NCBI GenBank assembly: GCA_002270565.1 | Contig: NQMI01000070.1 | Coordinates: 8,082 to 19,198 of the forward strand | Source of the DNA: Stenocarpella maydis | Taxonomy: Eukaryota > Ascomycota > Sordariomycetes > Diaporthales > Diaporthaceae | Direction: 5' to 3' | Length of the DNA stretch: 11,117 nt | Shown here: one piece after another, positions 1 through 7,344 of the stretch | Position numbering within the stretch: position 1 is the first letter of the stretch | How the letters are laid out: each line of letters starts with the position of its first letter | The notes under the pieces: model-generated | Databases searched by the model: none | What the model saw: only the letters and a program-made list of their open reading frames with translations | Told to the model about the DNA's origin: nothing | Made by a program: the position numbers and the translations under genes

Positions 1-835
1 TATAGTAATATTATGAAAATACTAATAGACCTTATTTAAAAGGACCTTACCTTTAGATAGATGGATATTAAGTAATAAGCCTTTTGAATACTTAAAGAAA
101 AAGTTATAAAAGACTCTATACTTAATAAAGTAGATTTAGAAAAAGAATTTAAAGTGCATATTAACGTCTTAGATAATGCTATAGGTGGAGAACTTACTTA
201 AAAAGATGCTTAAGGAAGAATATATATTATTATAAACTTTAGTAAGAAGTTTAATAGATTAGAAACCTAATATATTATATTAAATAAAGAATTTATAGCT
301 GTAATATATATATTTTAAAAATAATATTATTATTATATTAGAGCTAAAAAATAGATTAAGCTTTATATAAATTATAAAAATCTTATTATCTTTATAATAA
401 CTAAAGACCTTAATAAGTAATAAATTATATATATAGAATTCTTATTATAATGTAATATTAAGGTTATCTATATAAATGGAATTAAGAATACTAGAGTAAA
501 TATGCTTAGTAGAAGGCGTAACCATTAGAATAAAGAATTACCTATAGAATGGATAGTCTTTAAATCTTAAGAAGATAGAAGCCTTATCCTTGATTAAGAA
601 CTTAATATTATAATTAGAATTAACTCCCTAACTTAAAAGACCCCTATTAATCTAAAGGAATAAAATAAGTTAATTAAGAAAATATATAAAGTACTAGTAT
701 ATAGCTACTAAGGAATTATAGCAATAATTAAAAGAATTTAATAGAACTACTAGATTCTTAAACTTAAGAAGAAGGTTAAGGATATTATTAGCTAATATAA
801 CTTATATCATAAAATAAGGCATCCCAATATATACT
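1..835 (+). pseudogene. Gypsy pol relic: RT tail, RNase H, integrase HHCC finger
   Basis: One frame (codons starting at position 1) carries recognisable Gypsy pol sequence for about 275 codons. Codons 1-50 resemble the linker after reverse transcriptase. RNase H follows at about 150-520, with DNAIGGELT at 172-198, the retained catalytic Glu in NKEF (Glu at 289-291), YKNL at 373-384 and the terminal LSRR at 505-516. Three catalytic Asp positions read as Asn: 163-165, 370-372 and 499-501. The integrase zinc finger spans about 685-807; its two His and two Cys positions (685, 706, 796, 805) all read Tyr, with the family spacing kept (six residues, 29 residues, two residues). Internal stops are TAA or TAG almost throughout, with a TGA at 79-81. 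All this fits C-to-T RIP on both strands. The frame shifts by one base near 830-840 into the integrase core frame. The piece cannot be functional. Confidence 0.9.
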
Positions 836-839
836 ATAT

Positions 840-1600
840 AAACCATTAAAGCCCCTACTAGTACCTATAACTATATAGTTATCCATTGGTCTAGACTTTA
901 TAATTAAGCTATCACTCTTATGAGAACCCTTAACTAGAGTCCTATATAATGGTATTCTAGTAGCAGTTTATAAACTAAGCAAGTATACATACTTTATACT
1001 ATATAAGAAAGCTAGTATAGTAGACGAACTTGCATATATATTTCTATAAATCATTATAAGCAATTATAGAATGCTGTATAAAATTATCTTAGATAGAGAT
1101 AAGCTCTTTATATTAAACTTTTACATATTATTAATAAATTAGCTTAAAGTATAATATAAACTATTAATAATAGCATACTTATAAATAGATAGATAGATAG
1201 AATGAATTAATTAGATAGTGGAATAATACCTTTAATACTATATTAACTAACTATAGGATAATTAGGTTAAGCTGCTATTACTAGTATAATTCGCCTATAA
1301 CAGCATAACTACTAGCACAATTAAACAGTTACCTTTCTTTACACTCTACAGATATAAGCTACAAGCATACTTTAAATTGTTGCTAGATGCAATACTAATA
1401 CGATTAGTAGAATAAAAAGCAATATAAATTAAATAAATTTAGAAGAATATCTAAGAAGGACTTTCTTTTATATAAAAATAAATAATAAAATATATAAACT
1501 AGAAAAGAACTAAGAGACTAATTCTTGAGAAGGNGGAAAACCTAATATATTATAAAAATAAGCTTTAAAAATATAATATAAAAACTACTATAAACTAATA
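840..1600 (+). pseudogene. Gypsy integrase core relic (DD35E spacing kept)
   Basis: From 840, codons in the third frame continue the Gypsy pol protein. KPLKPLLVPI (840-869) matches the linker before the core. LDFI carries the first catalytic Asp (894-896), LDRDKLF the second (codon 1092-1094), and the Glu lies at 1200-1202. The second Asp and Glu are exactly 36 codons apart, the DD35E spacing of retroviral-type integrases, and the FAYNS motif follows at about 1292. KYIN-KRTKR, near 1480-1520, resembles the start of the integrase C-terminal region. There are numerous TAA/TAG stops and a few TGA (for example 928-930, 1203-1205), so no product is possible. Unlike in RNase H upstream, the catalytic triad codons themselves are not mutated. 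The match fades after about 1590. Confidence 0.88.
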
Positions 1601-2085
1601 CCATAAAGTTAGAAAGCAGGCTAAACCCAAAACTAAATATAACTAACTAAGTATTATAACAAAACTAGTACTATAATAAAACCTATATATAATAAACCCT
1701 AGCAAAATAAGATAATAACCAACCACGATATTACTCAGGCAGATTAGGGGGTAACCTATATGTCCCAACCCTAAGGTTACTAATTAAGCTACCTCTAACT
1801 TCCCTAATGACCAACCAAGCTACTTTAGGACCTTATAATTACTAGTAAAACACAGTCTAAGGACCATAGCTACCAGCTACTCTTTTCAAATCAGGATTTA
1901 AATACTAGTAATACCTAAGAAACACTTAAAGGAATACTAGTATTAGCGCTATACCACCTTAGCAACTACTAGTTATAGGAAAATAAAATAAGTAGGAAAT
2001 ATAATGCAACTAGTAAACCTAGAAAACAAACATAATTATAACTAGTTAAGACTATATACCTAAAACTCAATTCCTAGTAAATGAA
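1601..2085. other. AT-rich intergenic debris, no gene seen
   Basis: I see no open frame or recognisable domain on either strand. CpA is less depleted here than in the Gypsy relic to its left, so the damage may be lighter or the origin different. A short inverted repeat (gtaacc at 1751-1756, ggttac at 1775-1780) is the only local structure noted. Confidence 0.5.
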
Positions 2086-2544
2086 TTAATGACTAAATAG
2101 GCTACCTATAGGTATACCCCCATTATTATTAGTATCTATAAATTCAGATAACCTAGCATTTTTATTTACTAGAGAACTCTAATTAAAAATACTAACCTTA
2201 CCCTTAGAATGCAGCTAGACCTCCTATATTACCATCTTACCCGCCTCCTTAGTGGAACCCTAATTAATAACCTTAGCAGATTGGTTAATAATACATATAT
2301 ACTTAGCCTTAGCCTCTGCCTTTTTTATATAATCTAGCTTATTTAAGTTTAATAAATTATAGTAAATGGCTTATAATATCTTTTTATACTATATATGCTT
2401 CTGCTTATGTAAATAAAGCAGTCTCTCCTCTAACTTCTTAATCTTATCTTTTAATTTTTAGTATTAAGCTAAGATATATAGAAGGTCCTTTGAGTTATTA
2501 AGCTTTAAAATATCGTACTTTAATTGTTACTACTAGATACATTT
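2086..2544 (-). pseudogene. Decayed ORF with Lys/Glu-rich coiled coil, unidentified transposon protein
   Basis: A minus-strand frame stays in register for about 150 codons, from roughly 2544 down to a TAA at 2086-2088. All interior stops are TAA or TAG, about nine in total, as expected for Gln codons hit by RIP. The readable part is helical: KIKKLEERLLYLHKQ at about 2400-2445, then an Asn/Leu-rich stretch and AEAKAKY, ending in a low-complexity tail with Asn and Gly runs. The composition suggests a coiled-coil C-terminal region such as those found after the catalytic domain in fungal transposon proteins, or a gag-like protein. No catalytic motif is visible, so the family cannot be named. The start is not identifiable, and the frame fades into the higher-GC patch beyond 2545. 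Confidence 0.45.
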
Positions 2545-2572
2545 AGTATAATTGTTAAACGGAACCGCTCAG

Positions 2573-2644
2573 CAAGGAGTTATCCTAGACTTCGTGCAAG
2601 GAGTTACCCTAGACTTTGTGCAAGGAGTTACCCTAGACTTGCGA
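2573..2644 (+). repeat. 24-bp minisatellite, three tandem copies
   Basis: Three head-to-tail copies of a 24-bp unit start at 2573, 2597 and 2621 with the core caaggagttaccctagact. Copies 1 and 2 differ by two C/T changes, and copy 3 diverges in its last bases. Because 24 is a multiple of three, the tract reads as an eight-residue peptide repeat, but the surrounding open frame starts only at a TTG and has no other support as a gene. The tract sits at the left edge of a patch that is visibly less RIP-mutated than its flanks. Confidence 0.85.
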
Positions 2645-2886
2645 GTCAGGCAATTTTCGCTAAGTACGCCCAGTACGTACGTAACGCAAGATAAGTTTAG
2701 TAGCCGTAAGTCGATTATTTTGGCCTGCATTTGCACCTTAATTCAGACCTCTGCATTACTCTTATTTCTTACCCAAGAAGTATATAACTTAGTGCATTAG
2801 ATAGATTGATTTCTAAAGTTTATATGTACTTAATTTGGGCATTGCTAGGGCTATGGTTGGCTAGTTGCTTAAAACCAAAGATGGTG

Positions 2887-3110
2887 TGTTAGAAGGGCGA
2901 ATTTTCCGGCATTTACAAACTTGCACCAGAGCCTACCGCAGCGTGCCCGCGGGTGAGACGACGTCGGAGGGTATATAAGGAGGGCTTACAGAAGCCCAAC
3001 TTAATTCAATACAAAGTTGTCCAGACCATTGTCAATCGTCCGAATTCGCCTCAGAGCACCATACTGCGACCCTGCCGAAACACACACACGCTGAACTGAA
3101 TGCTATTCTA
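2887..3110 (+). promoter_or_regulatory. TATA-bearing, LTR-like promoter segment, little RIP damage
   Basis: This stretch keeps CpG and CpA and has a promoter layout. It starts with TGTTAG at 2887, has a GC-rich block at 2938-2970, a strong TATA box tatataag at 2972-2979, and directly after it a hairpin with six-base arms (gggctt 2982-2987, aagccc 2992-2997). A transcribed-looking leader and a CA repeat (3080-3089) follow. A TG start, a TATA box and a position just before tandem LTR-like units suggest the U3-R part of an LTR. No matching partner LTR or target duplication is visible, so it could also be the promoter of a lost gene. Confidence 0.35.
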
Positions 3111-3577
3111 TAGCACAAATTCATCAGAATAATAATTAGAGACCTTCTCTAAAACCGTATAAGACTTAATGTCTTATGCTTTATAGGAGGAATAAGGATG
3201 TATTATAATAGTATCCTGTAAGATGATAAATAATAAAGAATTATATTGTTTAACTTTCTTAGAATGATGGAATAACTTAGAGACCTAAGAATCTTTAACT
3301 CTAGATAGTATGATGAATTAGGAAGGCGTAAATAAAAGGCATAATGAATGAGAATTACTTATGGAATACCTTTAAGGACAAAGGATATGAGGGAGGTAGT
3401 ATTATAAATTACTAAGGGCTGGCGGCTGATTACTATAAAAAGCACCCCTGACCTTAGCGGGGTAATCCCTAAGCTAGCTGGATACCTAATGGGCTAGTAA
3501 TATATACCCCTCCTTGGGTTAGGACTTAGCTTGTAATGCTCAGTTGCGAGCTATACGAGCCTGCTTGCAAAATAAAG

Positions 3578-3604
3578 TATCAAGCTTTGTACCCTAGCTT
3601 GATA
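3578..3604. other. Perfect 9-bp hairpin
   Basis: The arms tatcaagct (3578-3586) and agcttgata (3596-3604) are exactly complementary around a 9-nt loop. The hairpin lies about 45 bases upstream of the TATA-like motif of the LTR-like block of unit 1. It could be a U3 structure or a protein-binding palindrome; nothing shows which. Confidence 0.7.
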
Positions 3605-3628
3605 GCTTGACGTGCGAGCTAGTGAGCT

Positions 3629-3858
3629 ACTAAAGAGTCGGAATATATAAGGATATGATTATTACCAATAGTAAATAGCTTTTATAGAATGGACTGTTTA
3701 GTCGTTAATCTAAGTATTTAGTCCTACTAGATAGTCTTATATTAGTGATTATTGTTAGTTAGAATGAATATTGCTTAATTACTGTATTGTAATGTATTCT
3801 GAATATAAACTCTTGATCCCTTAGGCTTTAGGTAACTCGGAACCCTCTGATCATTATA
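3629..3858 (+). repeat. LTR-like block, copy B
   Basis: It runs from actaaagag through aatatataagg (TATA box near 3644) to ...ccctctgatcattata. It is a clear direct repeat of 4264-4497: both share aatatataaggatat, taatctaagtattta, atattgcttaattactg and ggaaccctct or its RIP-changed form. The TATA position and the end near attata (attaca in copy C, the canonical LTR ending CA) suggest an LTR. The 5' border is uncertain, since LTRs usually start with TG and none is obvious where the similarity begins. Confidence 0.65.
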
Positions 3859-4497
3859 ATAAGGATTTGCTTTACTTGGTTTTCTTAAAATAATAAGATG
3901 CTTTAAAAACCCGGAAATCCTTAATCTTATTAGATATAACTAATTAGCAAGGCATAATTAAAATTAGAAGGATAGATAAAAAAACTTATAAGAGTACTTT
4001 TAAGAATAAAGAAAATAAGGAGAGAGATAATATTATAAACTTATATTCATTAGCTAATAACTACTATAGAAGGCAACCCTTATAGGCCATGAGACCGCTC
4101 CTAAAAGGGTGCCACGCTTAAGTTAGTAGTAAGCTATCCCACTAGGGTTAGGGTTAAGGGCCTACTAAATAGGGGTGGACTAATAGAACTATTAGCAGTC
4201 CTGATAATTATAGGGGTAGACTGATAAAGCTATTACTAGCCTAGATGATCCCTCATTAATAGCACTAAAGAATAAGAATATATAAGGATATGGTTATTCT
4301 TATAGTAGATAGCTTTTATTGAATAGACTCTTTAGTTATTAATCTAAGTATTTAGTGTACCTATTGGATAGCCTTATAGCTAGTAATCGTTATTAGTCAA
4401 AAACGAATATTGCTTAATTACTGCATAGCAACATATTCCAAACATAAACCCTTAATCTCTTAGGTTTCAAGGAACTCAGAACCCTCTAATCATTACA
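3850..4497 (+). repeat. Tandem unit 2
   Basis: Second copy of the unit described at 3222-3858, starting right after LTR-like copy B and ending with copy C. Its internal part is more AT-rich than that of unit 1 (for example acttataagag where unit 1 has acttatggaa), so the two copies were hit unequally by RIP. The layout LTR-internal-LTR fits an element with less than about 0.4 kb of internal sequence, or a tandem array from recombination between LTRs. Confidence 0.6.
4264..4497 (+). repeat. LTR-like block, copy C
   Basis: Direct repeat of copy B, about 234 bp, with its TATA box at about 4278. It ends in cattaca at 4491-4497, the canonical CA of an LTR 3' end where copy B has cattata. Similarity stops on the right close to this point, which supports it as a true element border. 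Confidence 0.65.
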
Positions 4498-4766
4498 TTA
4501 TAGCCATATTTATAAGCTTTATACTATTTATTTAAAATTTTAAATAACATATATAACTAAAAATAATTTATTCTTTTAAAATATAAGATATATATTATTA
4601 GTATTAAATTTTAATACATTGTATTATTAATTAAGTAGAAATATATAAAATTAATGTAGAAATTAAAAATATAATGAATATTATAAAAGGACTACTTTGT
4701 ATAAACTTTAATACTTTTTAGTCTTATTATATTTATTTTAATTCGTTTGAATTTAAAAACATAATT

Positions 4767-4917
4767 AAATATAAGTAATTAAGTATAGTTAGCACTAATT
4801 AGTACTAATCTTTATTTTATATTTGGCCCTAGGCAGGTGGTAGGGTAGCTTAAAGTTAGCAAATTTACTGAAAACTAGCTACTCCCTGGTACTCGCTACT
4901 CCTAGTACCCTATATTA
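4767..4917 (+). repeat. Direct repeat copy 1 (less mutated)
   Basis: It aligns almost without gaps with 5622-5773. Shared anchors are aagtaattaa, taaagttag, aaatttact and aaaactagctact. Where they differ, this copy mostly has C or G and the other T or A (for example agcactaatt against agtattaatt). It holds a small hairpin with six-base arms (ggtact 4888-4893, agtacc 4904-4909) that the other copy has lost. The pair could be LTRs of a badly decayed element or two copies of a short repeat. Confidence 0.7.
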
Positions 4918-5416
4918 AGAGTTTTTTTTAAAATGTAAATTTTACTATTTTAGAGCTTAACATTTACCTCTAAACTTTAAAATAATTACTCCTTATATTA
5001 CACTTAAAATAATAATCATAAATACCGTTAACTAATTATTAAATTATTTAGTAATTAAGTTTTATTATAATTAACATCTTTAACTATTAAAGTAAATCTG
5101 TTATATTCATTTTTAAAAAGTTAATAAAGAGTATATAAATAATAATATATTAAATTACTCTTTTAAGTAATTAGATGTATACTCTTTAGGAGACTAATAT
5201 TAGGCTTATGAAGTACTAAAGGGCTAAAAGAAGTATTTAATATTAAAGAATCTTAAATAATAATTTAAAACAATAAAACAAAAAGTAGTTAGCTAGTGAA
5301 ATACTTAATACTAATAAGGTTTTAATTTATAATATATTAAATAAATAATACTATTTACTTATAATGAGAATAAGTATAATACAAGAATTTATAAAAAGAA
5401 TATAAAAGAGTTTAAT

Positions 5417-5453
5417 AAGCTAGATTTTAAGTAAATAATAATAAATCTAGCTT
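5417..5453. other. Perfect 11-bp hairpin in AT-rich DNA
   Basis: The arms aagctagattt (5417-5427) and aaatctagctt (5443-5453) are exactly complementary around a 15-nt loop. In RIP-mutated sequence an intact 11-bp inverted repeat stands out. It could be the ends of a minimal MITE remnant or a cruciform; no flanking target duplication was noticed. Confidence 0.7.
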
Positions 5454-5621
5454 GATTAATATTAATTAATATAAATATATACATAATAATTAATAATAAA
5501 CTAAGATTTTAGAAGTAAAGCTATTATTATTTAATATAAAGTATATTTTTCTTACTAAAAGTTACTTTCTTTAAACTAATATCATACCTATCTTAATTAA
5601 TTTTAATTTATAAAATTATTT

Positions 5622-5773
5622 AGATTTAAGTAATTAAATATAATTAGTATTAATTAGTGTTAACTTTTATTAGTTACTTAGCCTTAGGTAAGTACTAAGA
5701 TAGCCTAAAGTTAGTAAATTTACTAAAAACTAGCTACTTTTTAATTCTAGCTATTTCCTAATACCTTATATTA
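5622..5773 (+). repeat. Direct repeat copy 2 (more mutated)
   Basis: Partner of 4767-4917, about 855 bp downstream in the same orientation. It reads as a further C-to-T and G-to-A decayed version of the same sequence, for example gccttaggtaagtac where copy 1 has ccctaggcaggtgg. Confidence 0.7.
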
Positions 5774-5890
5774 TAAATATTTAAATACTTAAATAAATAA
5801 ATATATATTAAAGGTTTTATATAAATATATAAATAATATATAATTATAACTCTAATTATATATAAGTTAATTATGATAGATTAAGAAAAT

Positions 5891-5950
5891 TTTATTATTC
5901 TTATTGCTACTACTATTGCTATTATTACTATTACTGCTACTACTAATATT
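5891..5950 (+). repeat. Imperfect trinucleotide tract at the island border
   Basis: About 60 bases consist of interleaved tta, cta, att and gct triplets (ttattgctactactattgct and so on). The tract lies exactly where AT-rich DNA gives way to the higher-GC island, which opens with caatccaacctagggggatg from 5951. It has no credible reading frame. Confidence 0.7.
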
Positions 5951-5954
5951 CAAT

Positions 5955-6318
5955 CCAACCTAGGGGGATGCGCCGCTACCCTAACTGTGACTCCTGCAGG
6001 GGACTGTCCGCCGGTCCTCTAGCCCTCGGATAAGTTTATGTTTACCAGTGGTACACTCCCCATCTCGGTGAGAATTCACCAACAGTACCTTGGTACATCA
6101 TGTGCTCACCAAGTCGTGATTATGTAATGCCCCGAATGCCATTGCTGCTGACGGGCTCCGGGGTCCGAAGCGAGTGCTGGCTGTATGAGTACCGGGATTC
6201 TTGATTATCATCGCGCCTCCCAACCTGAACCGGGCCATGCTATCTCAGCCAAGCCGCCTGGGGATTGTTCTGCACACCACAACCGGATACGGCCTTTGCG
6301 CAGCCGTGAGACTCCATC
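5955..6318 (+). promoter_or_regulatory. Upstream region of the metallophosphoesterase gene
   Basis: This GC-richer, unmutated stretch runs from the AT block to the start codon at 6319. It contains two short inverted repeats close together: ggtga/tcacc at 6067-6080 and gtacc/ggtac at 6085-6096. The motif tcaccaa occurs twice nearby (within 6076-6082 and about 6107-6113). A GATA-type site, ggataag, lies at about 6028. No convincing TATA box is seen near the gene. It probably holds the promoter and 5' leader, but no single site can be called with confidence. Confidence 0.45.
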
Positions 6319-7209
6319 ATGAGGCTGTACGCAATAGGTGACTTGCACCTCAGCTACGCAGCCAATCGTGACGCTTGGTCGGAGCTGGACCTCCATCTTG
6401 ACGACGGGCTCATTCTGTGTGGCGACATCGGCGAGAAGGCAGACCAGCTCGAGCTCGCCTTCTCCACAGCGACCAAATGCTTCAGGGAGGTCTTCTGGTG
6501 TCCGGGAAACCACGAGCTGTACACTCTCGCTTCGTCACCTGGATCCCCCTCGCAACCGCGGGGGGAGGCAAAGTACAACCAGTGCGTTGCTATCGCCCGC
6601 AAGTACGGCGTGCATACCCCCGAGGACGAATTTTTCCTCTGGGAAGGTGAAGGAGGCCCAGTCTTGATCGCTCCAATCTTCACCCTGTACGACTACTCGT
6701 TCAGACCAGATCACATCAAGAATAAGGCCGAGGCCCTGAAGTGGGCTGAGGAGCTGGATACCGTCGCAACGGATGAGTTCATCTTGCATCCGGATCCCTA
6801 TCCCTCCCGTGAGCAATGGTGCGAGGCGCTTGTCGAGAGCACGCAGGCCAAGCTTGAGACGGCCACCAACCGTGGACTGCCCCTCGTCCTCGTCAATCAC
6901 TGGCCGCTTCGCCAGGATCTCATCTGGATACCCAGAGTCCCCAGATTCACGCTCTGGTGCGGCACAAAGAGGACAGAGGACTGGCACAAGAAGTACAACG
7001 CCAAGGTGGTGGTCTCCGGCCACCTGCACGTGAGAAGAACAGACTGGAGGGACGGTGTAAGATTCGAGGAGTGCAGCTGGGGTTACCCAAGGCAGTGGGA
7101 TGACGTGAGGAAGTCTGGCAAAGACATCAATTCCCTGCTGAGGGAGATCTTGCCAGGGCCACCGAAGCCAGACGGCGATGTGCCAACACAGTGGAGGAGA
7201 TGGGGCTAG
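6319..7209 (+). CDS. Calcineurin-like metallophosphoesterase, intact and intronless
   Basis: A 296-residue uninterrupted ORF with every motif of the Metallophos (calcineurin-like) fold: GDLH (Asp8, His10), CGDIGE (Asp36), GNHE (Asn64, His65), VNHWP (His194) and SGHLH (His235, His237). These ligands hold a two-metal centre that hydrolyses phosphoester bonds; the substrate cannot be read from sequence. LYDYSFRPDH (123-132), HPDPYPSREQW (157-167) and WCGTKRTEDWH (213-223) look like subfamily signatures, which I recall from bacterial, notably actinobacterial, homologues. There is no signal peptide or membrane segment, so it is probably cytosolic. The start is fixed by an in-frame TGA at 6307-6309, and the first ATG has A at -3. 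The tail (PPKPDGDVPTQWRRWG) is low-complexity. No intron is needed. The gene is GC-rich with CpA retained, unlike the RIP-damaged DNA on both sides. The product class is near certain; the substrate and the bacterial ancestry are inference. Confidence 0.93.
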   Translation: MRLYAIGDLHLSYAANRDAWSELDLHLDDGLILCGDIGEKADQLELAFSTATKCFREVFWCPGNHELYTLASSPGSPSQPRGEAKYNQCVAIARKYGVHTPEDEFFLWEGEGGPVLIAPIFTLYDYSFRPDHIKNKAEALKWAEELDTVATDEFILHPDPYPSREQWCEALVESTQAKLETATNRGLPLVLVNHWPLRQDLIWIPRVPRFTLWCGTKRTEDWHKKYNAKVVVSGHLHVRRTDWRDGVRFEECSWGYPRQWDDVRKSGKDINSLLREILPGPPKPDGDVPTQWRRWG

Positions 7210-7344
7210 CCCGCATTAACGCTGGCCACAACAAAACAACAGCAGTATCCAGCAGCGTCTTCTCCTTCTGGCAACAGCCATATCCGGACTCATGTATCTT
7301 TGACTTCTATTCCCCGGATCTCAATCAAACCCGCATTTTGCTTC

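Larger units (their letters stand above)
1..1600 (+). mobile_element. Ty3/Gypsy LTR retrotransposon relic (pol region), RIP-degraded
   Basis: Reading with the TAA/TAG stops treated as mutated Gln or Trp codons, the plus strand follows the Ty3/Gypsy pol order: end of reverse transcriptase, RNase H, HHCC zinc finger, integrase core, start of the integrase C-terminal region. Reverse transcriptase proper lies off the left edge, so the element is cut by the window. No flanking LTR can be assigned; beyond about 1600 the match fades without the expected GPF module or chromodomain, so the 3' end is lost or too degraded. The order RNase H before integrase excludes Ty1/Copia, where integrase comes first. 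One ambiguous base (N) lies at 1534. Confidence 0.9.
3222..3858 (+). repeat. Tandem unit 1 (short internal region plus LTR-like block)
   Basis: The stretch aligns by eye with the next unit (about 3850-4497). The best anchors are tttctta near 3255 against 3881, the block acttatgg...ataaaaagcaccc (about 3356-3448) against acttataag...aaggcaaccc (about 3984-4080), and the LTR-like end block. Unit length is about 0.63 kb, with most differences of the C-to-T or G-to-A type. No gag or pol is visible inside, so the element is either non-autonomous (TRIM-like) or internally deleted. Confidence 0.65.
4498..5890. other. AT-rich gene desert with a direct-repeat pair
   Basis: No open frame or protein similarity is recognisable on either strand. 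The only structure is the 151-bp direct repeat pair (4767 and 5622), a long hairpin at 5417-5453 and homopolymer runs such as T8 near 4922. The stretch probably consists of RIP-exhausted repeats. Confidence 0.55.

Noticed and set aside
1183..1200. GATA microsatellite
   Set aside because: It coincides with the conserved integrase segment before the catalytic Glu, where RIP of a CAG-ACAGA-like codon run would give tag-ata patterns.
1534..1534. Ambiguous base N
   Set aside because: A sequencing or assembly ambiguity, not biology.
2552..2800. 82-codon plus-strand open frame with an eight-residue peptide repeat
   Set aside because: It starts at TTG rather than ATG, and its openness comes from the 24-bp minisatellite. 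No domain is visible, and the frame runs into RIP-like DNA.
4142..4160. Telomere-like ctagggttagggttaaggg, possible interstitial telomere
   Set aside because: Only about two and a half degenerate repeats. The tandem-unit alignment places it opposite cttgggttaggacttag in unit 1, so it is part of the repeat family.
6208..7029. Open frames on the minus strand and in other plus frames across the phosphoesterase (6208-6513, 6354-6683, 6535-7029, 6338-6667, 6417-6650, 6773-7033)
   Set aside because: Shadows of the GC-rich phosphoesterase gene; none has recognisable motifs.
7191..7344. ATG at 7191 as the start of a 148-codon gene overlapping the phosphoesterase end
   Set aside because: The stretch before about 7430 in this frame reads as noncoding, and a better coding-like segment lies in another frame (7345-7428).
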